Assembly: GCF_000090795.2 (NCBI RefSeq)
Contig: NW_003546319.1
Coordinates: 7,438 to 55,122 of the forward strand
Reading direction: 5' to 3'
Length of the DNA: 47,685 bases
Source of the DNA: Amphimedon queenslandica
Taxonomy: Eukaryota > Porifera > Demospongiae > Haplosclerida > Niphatidae
Shown: one piece after another, positions 11,221 to 21,507 of the stretch
Position numbering within the stretch: position 1 is the stretch's first letter
How the letters are laid out: every line of letters begins with the position of its first letter
Program-made: the position numbers and the translations under genes
The notes under the pieces: generated by a model
Seen by the model: the letters and a program-made list of their open reading frames with translations, nothing else
What the model was told of the DNA's origin: nothing
Databases searched by the model: none

Positions 11221-13133
11221 ATGGCGGGTTCGGACAAAAGAAAAGATTTTATGGCTGAAGTAAAGAATGGAAAAAACTTTATTTTAAAATACAATTAATT
11301 TTTTTAGGACTACGAGCCAGTTAATATTGACAAGTGGGACGGGAATGCTGTCAAAAATAGTATAGATGACAACATTAAAAATGTATAAATAAGAATCGAA
11401 ATAATTCAAATCGCCTAAAAATTATCTTATTTTTTTAGTTATTAAAGAAGGAATATAATTACACCGAAGACTTCACCCTAGTTGATCAGCGATTGATTCT
11501 GTGTACTGTTGCTTGCCTTCTCTCCCTCTTTGCAGTCGTGTATGATTATTTCTATCCATTTCCATCGTCGAAATATGTACTGGCAAGCTGCTCAATTTCA
11601 TATCCTTTTATATTCTAAATTTTATTCTATTAGGTTTAGGATTTTTGGTCGATAAGTAATTTTGTCAATTTTCTGGAAAGGTGTTTTATTAATTTTGTAG
11701 CCTATTTTAAAATACTTAATTGTATTATAGTAACTAACCTTACTTACCATGTGAAAATTTTACAGATTTACCGTATAGTGGGTAAATTTGGAGGGGCTAA
11801 GTTTTGGCGAATTGCTAAATTTTGGTGATTGGTGGTTTTTAATTTAGCAAATCTGTGGCCATGTGCCATTGAGCATGCGCGTAATGGCTCAAAATGGTGG
11901 ATTTTTATTTGGGCAAATGGCTATCAAAACGCCAAATTCGCCAAATTTAATTCCCTCCAAAATTACTTTATGCTAGATTATAGATTATGTGTTTTTTTCT
12001 TAACCAATTAAATACTTATTTTGTAGTTTCTGGCTTATTGACATTGTTCAGTTCATACAGGGAAAAGAATATATTCATGACCGGAGTACAGAGAGGAATA
12101 GCAGGATTGGTAAGAAAAGAGAGACAGTGATTGAGTCCTTTCTCTCTCTCTCTCTCTTTCTCTCTACCTCTCTACCTCTCTCCCTCCCTCCCTCTCTCTC
12201 TCTCTCATCTCTCATCTCTCTCTCTTCCCCTCTTCTTTGTAGGGTCCAAATGATTACATATATGTCTCTTCCTCACTGCCCAAGTACAGTCACATGTACA
12301 CGCTCCAGTTTAAATTTATTGATGGGAAAAATAATAGAGAGACCACCAAAAGCATTGAAAGGTAAGAGAAATAATCATTTCTAATGCTATTTAACTACTG
12401 ACGCGAAAAATGAAGTAAAATTAGTGTAGAATAACTGACAAATTTTACATTAGTGGCTCTGTGCCATGTGTCATTAAGCATACTGAGATTCAGAGTTTCC
12501 ACATAGCATGCTTAGTGAATTACATGTAGCAAGCACCACAATAACTTTAAAACTTTATTAAAAATCCATACTTGATTGGAATCCACTCAAACTTGCTACA
12601 CAACATAAGGACATCTATATGCATCAGAAAATATTATAAAAATTGAGAATTCTCTCCTAGTCATTTTCGGCAAAATTTGGCTGAAGTCCCTGTACTATAG
12701 TACAGGGATTTTGGCCCAATTTTGAAGTAACTTTATAAATTTATAAAAAATCTGATTTTGATTGGAACGAGCTCAAAATTTCTACACAACATAAGAACAT
12801 GTATATACATCAGAAAAAAATTATAAAAAGGAAAATCCTCTACTAGCAATTTTTGACAAAATACCCTTGTATTTTGTCAAATTTTGGAACAACTAAAAAG
12901 TCCATAAACAATCCAGCACTATGCCTAATCCTGTGGGAAACCCTGCAGCTCAGATTGAAACTAAAATTAATGGTGGCTGTTTCCTTGATTTCCTTCATTA
13001 TGAAGTTTATTCCATACACTGTAGGTCAATCACTGAGTGGTTTGATGAGGATGGAAACCTCCTAATGGAAAGGTTGTACAATGATGTACACCCACTGCAT
13101 ACTCAAGTATTGAAACCAGAGAAGCAGGAATGA
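11221..13133 (+). CDS. SPCS2: Signal peptidase complex subunit 2
   Basis: Six exons: 11221-11259, 11308-11382, 11439-11599, 12016-12109, 12243-12361, 13025-13133; 198 aa against 226 in human. It matches SPCS2 (SPC25): IDKWDGNAVKNS, a LLKKEYNYTEDF segment, a first membrane helix (ILCTVACLLSLFAVVYDY), the PFPSSK loop, a second helix with SYFVVSGLLTLFSSY, and a soluble C-terminal domain. SPCS2 is the ER-membrane accessory subunit that helps position signal peptides for cleavage. The join of exons 3 and 4 works only if the intron is read as AT-AC (11600-12015): this restores ISYFV as in vertebrates, whereas no GT donor fits. Intron 5 contains a hAT-like element. Confidence 0.93.
11600..12015 (+). 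other. U12-type AT-AC intron of SPCS2
   Basis: The donor ATATCCTTTT exactly fits the U12 AT-AC consensus. A branch site TTTTCTTAAC (11995-12004) lies 12 bases before the terminal AC (12014-12015). The reading frame and the conserved ISYFV support this choice. Confidence 0.9.
11769..11980. mobile_element. MITE-like element inside the U12 intron
   Basis: Imperfect terminal inverted repeats share taaatttggaggg and ccctccaaaatta; the interior has 'ggccatgtgccattgagcat'. A second copy in inverse orientation lies at 46224-46360. It fills about half of the intron without disturbing the donor or branch site. Confidence 0.55.
12491..12948. mobile_element. hAT-like non-autonomous element with two subrepeats
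   Basis: The left end cagagtttccacatagcatg (12491) and the right end gtgggaaaccctg (12933-12945) are inverted relatives of the frequent hAT terminus CAGGGTTTCCCA. Inside are two ~185-base units starting near 12573 and 12758. Possible 8-bp target duplications are ctgagatt (12483-12490) and ctcagatt (12949-12956), 7 of 8 matching. A close end (cagggtttcccataaaacat) lies at 35813. Confidence 0.6.
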
Positions 13134-13349
13134 GGAGGAGGGGAACTCTGTGAATAACATCAAAATTGATAACATTAATTTTGATCATTATTAATCATCA
13201 AGTTAACATTAATGATTCTGATTTCTTCTTTTTTGGCAATAAAAACAATAACTTCTAAGAAAAATAATAAAGAAATAAAATTAAAATGCACGTAATAATA
13301 AACAAATTATTAATGATAATAACAAAAATGATGATAATACAATGCCTTC

Positions 13350-16109
13350 TTAGTCATTCTCTACCACTACTGATGTAATAGTTCCACTTTTATCAACGGA
13401 CACAGATGGACTAACATCTTCTCTAGCAGAAGGTGGAGGAGCTACAGTACCTTCTATAGGGTACAAAATGGAGTCACTTGTCTCCACTTTCTCCTCTTCT
13501 TCGTTATCTGGCAATTGGAGTGCCGGTATGCTTAATTCTGTTTGAGGTACTTCGTGAACAATTTGACCTTCTTTATCAAGTAGTAATAGTTTGCCAGAGA
13601 CGCTAGCTAAATCTGCATCTACGAACCCGCGATTAGACGAGACGGCACTGCTAGGAGCATGGGAATGAGTCATTGTTGCTACCAGCGGAGTCACAGTCCC
13701 TGTGGTATGAGTATGGGATTTTATGGTATGGGTGTGAGACGAGGCGGTATGGGAATGAGACGCGGTGGTATGGGAATGAGATGCAGTGGTATGAGAACGA
13801 GTCTGAGGACGCGAGAAGACGTCCTCCGAATATTGCCGGGCGATGGCTCCTTTCTTGCCATGGGGACCACCTAGAGCTTGAGTTTCACCAAGTTTATCGT
13901 AACCAGGAAAAAATATAGGCAGCAGCGTCTTTTTAGATAAATTTAAAGTCGGTCGCCTATAGTGATGTCTCTGTTGCATTACATTAGATTTGGAGAGCAG
14001 ACGAGGACTGAAATATTTCGAGTGTTTTATGAAATCATCATTATCGTGCAGCGGTAGAGGAATAGAATCTGGGAACATGGGAACCGGAGTCCTTGAATCG
14101 CTAGTATTAGCCCCGCACACAGAGGCCCCGCCTCCTACTGCCACACCCCCATTAATAGCTTTATTCTGTAGACTGTTTATTTTAGCCTTGAGACAGCTAA
14201 GAGCTTCACTGGGTCGCTGAGCAAGGGCACGAGAATATGACAACTCTTTGCTTTTCTTCTTGTTATATTTAGCCTCAAATCCTTCATCCTTTCTACTAAT
14301 ATCTGTCGGACTGCCAGATCTTTGGAGGCTGTGGGTAGATAGGTTTAGTACGAGGGAGGTTGGTACATGGCTCTCCGGAGGTTTGAGAGGGAGAGAGGGG
14401 AGAGGGAGAGGGAGGGGGAGGGAGGGAGGGGGAGAAGGAGGTGGATTCTTTGTTTCTTCTAATACTCGTACATGATCCTGACTATAAATAATAAAAAATA
14501 ATTTAATAATAAAATTATACATGTACATGTACATGTACATTTTTAAGAGTGACATACACTTCTCCAAGCAACACAAATTACATTTATTTCATTCTAATAA
14601 TTATCAGTAATAGAATATCAAGTAAGTCAACAGAAGCCTCATATAAACTCAACCTTCAACTTCCCAAAGGTCCAATTGTTAGTACACACAGACTGTGTAG
14701 CTATGGAAGTGTCACATACAACATGTACATGTACATTAAACTAATGGGGCATATAATTTTAAGGATGTAATTTTGTACTTGACACTAAAAATCAAATAAA
14801 CCAATAAGAGGTGTTGATGTACAAACATGTACATAGTACCATTTATGAGGTGTGTGGATGTGTGGATCTGTGCTTATGTGCAATTATTTTAAAATTGCAT
14901 TATTGCATGTGGTCCCATCAAAGGATCGCTAAAAGGATTAAATTGTAGCAGCTGCAAAAATACAAGAACCTTTTGATCTTCCCTCCATATGGGGAGATAT
15001 GGAATAACAATATTGAGGTTTGTTAATACACATTGAATTAAGGGCAGTAGCAACAAGCACGTGCCAGTAAAAATCAATTATGCACATGTCAAGAATAAAA
15101 GGTTGCTATGAATAATGATGTATACAGACAACAGAATTAGATCATCAGTAGTTAAGGTGACAGTACATTGCAAACACAATGAGGTACGTTTTACATGTAC
15201 AGACAATTGTCATAGCCTATAGAAGTGTGTGTTTATACTACAGCCTACTAGCATTGAACTTCAAAGTAAAGGAAGGAATCCTTAGGAGTTTAGTTAGTGA
15301 TTACATATGCATACAACTCTCTCTTGGTTACTATAATTATATCAGTAACTGACCACTATGTGTAGACTGATGACATCACTACCACAGTCTGGTTACCCTG
15401 GTACTTCACTCTCTCTTCCTCTCCTTTGTCTCTCACAGAGTACATGTACTCTTTTCCTCTCCCTCCCCCTCACTCTCTCTCTCTCACAGCCAATTATATT
15501 ACTTCCAGAACTGCCTTTATTCCTCATGTACATGTACAATGTACATACAATGCATTATACATGTACAATGTGCATGTACAGTAGAGTGCTTTAAAAAAGC
15601 TAAGTAGCTACTCCGCAGTTACTCTACTGTTGTGTTGGTAGTTCAATGCTCTTCGTTGTGCATGCGCAATGTGACTGTAGTAGTAGCGCATGTGGTCAGT
15701 AGCAAACAGTAGCTTGACGGTGAATCAAGCGAAGACTATCCTAAACAGGCTCCTAAAAGCAGAGAGCAGCAGTAGAGATGAACTTGTAGGGCACAGACAG
15801 CCAAGAGAAGCATCTTCAAGTCCTTTGAGAGTCTCTAGAGCGAGTGAGCACTTGCTACTACAGAACATGTGACTGGGCAGTACCACAGTACCTCCTGGGC
15901 GTAGCGCAGTGAAGAGTAACGAAGAGTAGCGAAGTAAAATTAAACTACCTACGAACTACCTGCGAAGTTCTCTTCTCTACTGTGCTCTACTTTTGCTACT
16001 TAGCTTTTTAAAAGCACTCTACTGTACATGTACACGTACACAAGCTGAAAGCAATACATACATGTACATGTACATGTATGTGCATGTACATGTAGCCCAG
16101 ATGCAAACG

Positions 16110-16147
<38 letters not shown>

Positions 16148-17356
16148 TCAATTGGTTCAAATTCACAGACAACAACAGAGCTAATACTANNNNNNNNNNA
16201 TGCACATGCATGTACATGTATGTTCGTACATGTACATGTACATGATAAATTTCAGCTAAAACAGGGCCCATGCGTGTACATGTACATGTACATGTATAGG
16301 CTGGTTCAATTCAGACAGTCATGAGTCATTGTATCAGAAAAAATCAGGAAAAAATCAGGAATCAATCTCACTTTTTGAGCATGGACTTATACATATGCAT
16401 GTACATAAATTTTACAGAAATTACATGTACTGTACATGTAGCAAAATTTTTTCAGATGGCTACAAATAAAAAATATTAATCGGAACCAGATTTTTGAGCA
16501 AATTTTAAAATTCATAAAAAATCGAACTTTGATCGGAATGAGCTTAAACTTTCTACGCAACATACATGTACATGTACATGTACATATGTATCAGAAAAAA
16601 TATTAAAAATTGAGAATTCTCCCCTTTTCAATTGTGGTGAAATTCGGCTAACATCCCTATACTATATAGTACAGAAATTTTGACTCGATTTTTGAGCAAC
16701 TTAAAAATTCATAAAAAATCCAATTTTAAAAATTTCTAAACAACACACATTTAAGTACACATGTAATATGTATCAGCTGAGCACTATGCCAAAATCCTGT
16801 AGGAAACCCTGCATGAACATGTGTAAATGTGTTTATCTAACATACAAGTATGGATTTTAAAAGATAATGATAAAGTGTATGTACATGTACATGCATTTCT
16901 TACTTTTGCAAATGTTGAATTATTTGGTTTATGACATTAGGAGGAACATCATCTAATCCATCAGCACTAAACAAAATAAAATAAAATAAAATACTATAAA
17001 CACTATTATTAAAACAATTAGGCTATAATGTAAAATAATGTCCTCAGATTGTTTCCATTACATCACCATTACATTAAAAGAGTTTTAGAGGTACATGTAA
17101 TTCTTTTAATCTTCAAAGCTCAAATGCAATGAAGATTCATTCACCATGTACATGTACATGTACATGATATTAACTTGTACACATTAACTGCATGAAGTAT
17201 GCAATGTACATTGTATTTAGTTCATTTACATGTATTTATCAAGCATAAATCCAACAGAGGCTGCAGCACTGTTTTGTCTTCTTCCACCAATAGCACTGGC
17301 TAATGTCCTGGTAGGCTTCTTAGCCTGAACAAAGAGAGAGAGGGAGGGAGGAGAGA

Positions 17357-17393
<37 letters not shown>

Positions 17394-20300
17394 GCATGTA
17401 AATTTCCTATGTTCAATAGCCAATGAAGACAGTATTATTATCATACATGTACTGTATGTACATGTACATGTATATTTTACTCACGTAGTAGTTTATTTTA
17501 ATTTGATTATCCCAGGTCATTAGTACTATACACACAAGTACATGTACATGTACAAATAAGTACAAAATAGAGAGAGAGTGAGGGGGAGACAGAGACAGTG
17601 GGGTGATAAGGTGTACAACTATAAGCTACACGTATAATGCTATTTGATATTGAGTGGGTGGTTCAAGTACAAGTGCAGTATCAGTAATTTTACTAAAATG
17701 CCAATAAAGACTATAGTTGGTATAATTAGACAGACTTGAAGTTTAAGTATACACAAACAATCTACATATATGATACCAAGTTATGTGCATGTGTAGAAAT
17801 GTCGAATTAAGGGACTTGTAAATATTGCACAAATGAAGATGTACATACTACACTGTAGAGTGAGCAGATGTACACAACAGGAAGAAAACAATTACCGCAT
17901 ACCATGTACATGTACATGTAGTTGATAAATTTGGAAAGGGGAAATTTCGGCCAATTTGGCATTTTGATAATCACCTGCGAAATGAAACCCATTGCCTTTT
18001 TCGAACCACTACATGCTCAATGGCAACCAAGTTTGCCAAATACAGCTTACTAATCTTATCTAAAATCTTGCAAATACCCAAAGTTTTACAACTCCAAATT
18101 ATATATCATGAAACTACTGTATGTAAAATGTAGTGTACATGTACATACACATGTACAAAATAAAGGTACATACATGTACATGTAATACGGCTGAAGAAAA
18201 ACAAGATTGAGACACACAATGTGACTATTAAGAGAAGAATGCATTATACAAATTACTGTACTACATGTACATGTTACTCAGCAAAAGTTGGCACGTTTTG
18301 CTTGTCAAGTTTACTATGCTTGCATGCGGTTCATCATTTTCATAGCAACATGCTAGTTGTAAACATTATATTCATGCTCAGTTACCACAATCTCAGGTAA
18401 AAGTAACTTGTGTAAATTCAAACTCCATGGGCCAGGGTGCCTTATTATCTACAAGTACATGTACATGCATGTGTGTATTAATTATCATGTTTTATTGAGT
18501 TCACCAAAGCAGTTTAGTCTAGTTCAGGATAATGTACATTTGGCAACTGGCACTAGTGCTATACAGTCAGTTAGTTCACAAGTCCAAAGGATCAACAGTA
18601 CATGATGACGCATATCAATTAGTGTCTGGAGACTATTAGATCACAACAAACATATTATGTTACATGTGATCATCACGATAAAAAATGAGCGTGCATACAT
18701 TACAGTAGACATAGGCATGCATGTAGATGCAGTACACTTGTACAGTGCATGTAGCTAGTAGACATGTTTTGGGGAGACAGGCTCAGACAGTGACATATGC
18801 AAATGAATTGATGAGTATTGAGATTATCAGTAATTAAAAAATAATTATGCATCATTAAAGATTAATTGATTATTGATTACTGTTTGTGATTCACACACAA
18901 AGCCTTCACTATTATTGTCACTCTCCCCCGCCTCACCTCTCCCTCACACGTACACGTAGCTCTCTCCCTCCCTCCCTCACTCCCTCTCCCTGACTCCCTC
19001 TCGCTCTCCCTCCCTCCCTCTCGCTCTCTCGCTCTCCCCCTCTCTCCCTTTCCCTCTCTCCTTCCCTCTCCCTCCCTCCCTCCCTCTCCCCCCCTCTCTC
19101 TTTTACCTCTAAAATTCTTCTCTGTTTAGACTGACTAAGTGAGCTAGCAGTACAAGTTGTATTACTGATAGTCGGAGGAAGACTTTCAGAAAGATCCATT
19201 TTCTTTAGCAAAGGTTTCTCCTCCTCTTCTTCTCTCCTTTCCTCGGCTTCCCTAAGACCAGGGCTCTTAATCTTTCGCGGCTTATTTGAAGAAGGATGCG
19301 TCTTCCAGAAAAGAACAGGTACAAACTTATAGTCATTTAAATTAGGCGAGGTTTGAGTCACGTCGTCACTCGTGTCTTCCTGAAGGACGAATTGAGTGAA
19401 GCTGATATTCTTTCTACGCCTTCTCCTACTGTTGACACATGACTGACAGGAATGGAATATATTATTAGCACTAGAAGGAGGGAGAGAAAGAGTATAGTCT
19501 GTGATGAGTCTGATGAATGTTACTAAAATATTAACACAATAATAACATACATATACATGTAGGTACATCTACACTGTATATACATGTATGTGTGAATATC
19601 AAATTTTAAACCACACACAAGGCCTTTTGACACAGGCAAAAGAAAGATTATAGTCTATGATGACTGTTATTATTAACACAATAATAATGTGTATACACAT
19701 GTACATGTATGTGTGAATATCAAATTTCAAACCACACATACAGTAAGGCTAGCAAAAGTAATGTGCATTAAGTGATGCACATTAATCAGTTCACACATAA
19801 GGCTGGCAAAAGTAATATGCATTGATGTAGATGTACATTAATCAGTTTCACAGTGGAGTGGTTTCATGGCATATATCAGTCTCACTTCCCCTCTAGAGGT
19901 GGACTGATGTGAAACGATGCAGTGAGATCAATGTACAATGCATGTACAGTACATGTACAGTACATGTACATGTACATGTACATGTACATTGTACGTTCTA
20001 TGCCTGCATTCCTAATTCTATAACTATTCATGATAATATATTTCCCACAGTGCATATTATTGATATTATTGATTTGTAACATGTACAATGTGTATTTAAA
20101 TTAACTTCGTGTGTGATTCATGTACCTCCACTATATATCTGATACAATATGAGTACCAGATGTTCATTTACTCCTCTCTAATTCCCTTTGTCTGTACATG
20201 TACACAATGCAAATACATCAACACGTGATTCATGTACACATGCATGTACTGGTATGTGATTTAAGTGTAAAGCTATAGCCCTTTTAGCTTACAGTTTAAC

Positions 20301-21470
20301 ATTTCTCCCACTTGTCCTCCAAAAAGGACTATACATCTATTATGTAATACGCACAATACATGTACATGCACTAATTAGGAGCTTTGTACATGTACACGTA
20401 CATGCATGTATGCGTGCGTGTGTGTGTGTGCACGCGGCTCTTTCGGGCACGTGGCTGTTTGGTGCATGAGGTTGTTCTAAGCGTGCATGTCTTGTACATG
20501 TACTACACACGAATGCCTCTCTGTGTATGCAATTATAAATGATCAATTGTCTCATGTTCTTTCTCACTCTTTCTCTTCCCCCCCACATTACAAGTTTACT
20601 ACAGTATCCAGTATATATTACACTTTTAAAGGTCTTTTCTCATTCCCGCAAAATTTTTGAAGCGCTTTGATGTGTTTTGTCGGACGAGCTGAAATAATCC
20701 TGGCATTGATCTTGTTTGCGCTAGCAGTTAAATTATTTGTGTCTTGTTGCCATTTGGTTTACAATGTACATGCATACATGCATGTACATGTACAGTATGT
20801 TTTATAGGCATGTACATGCATACATGAGGATTATGCACATGTGCTGAACTGGTAGATGTGATCCATAGACAATAAGGCTAGGTGTATACACCTAAAACAC
20901 ATACCAGCTAGTATACATGCATACATATACATGTACATGAATCGCGTGCAAATACACGGAAATGGAGAGGAGTAAAATGCATCAACACCTGGTCATACTA
21001 CATGTACATACATATCATAGGCACATGTGCAGTAGATGTAACACACAAAACTTAAATATCGTTGTACATGTGTACAATCAATTATGTAAATGCACTTGTA
21101 GCAAATATCATGAGAAATGAGGCAAATACGATTTAATTATGAAATCAGGAAAGCAAGCATAGAACATGTAATGTACTGCAGTGTACATGAATGAGCATAT
21201 ACTGTACATGGTGAATGTGATGTAAGATGGCCTATCTTGGTAATAGTAAATGGACCAGAAAAAAAATGTCACGTACATGTACCATATGTATGTATATTAT
21301 GTTCCTAGAACAACAAAATGTGTTGTTAGTGATTTACTTCTGTCTCTTGCCATAAGATGGTAATGGTCTTTCGGGTAGAGGAGACAGTCTGACTGAACTG
21401 GTTACATCTGATACTGTCATCACAGGAAAACTATCATATGCTGGAGAGGAGGGAGAGAGGGGGAGGGAGA

Positions 21471-21507
<37 letters not shown>

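Larger units (their letters stand above)
14482..16903. repeat. Repeat-filled intron 5 of the 631-aa gene
   Basis: Contains (TACATG)n runs near 14515-14540, 16058-16093 and 16205-16300, a CT patch at 15410-15487, the inverted-repeat element at 15575-16028, a (TTA)n tract at 16111-16147, the gap, and dispersed subrepeats at 16450-16815. No further gene is seen. Confidence 0.6.

Noticed and set aside
12016..12040. Acceptor AG at 12025-12026 for SPCS2 exon 4
   Set aside because: Using gtag here shifts or shortens the conserved ISYFVVSG helix and leaves no matching GT donor; the AT-AC reading fits in frame and motif.
13659..14475. Plus-strand frames opposite the last exon of the 631-aa gene
   Set aside because: Shadows of the minus-strand exon, whose phase joins five upstream exons; the plus frames have no splice partners.
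15690..15872. 60-codon frame inside the 454-bp inverted-repeat element
   Set aside because: No transposase signature, too short, and likely chance within a non-autonomous element.
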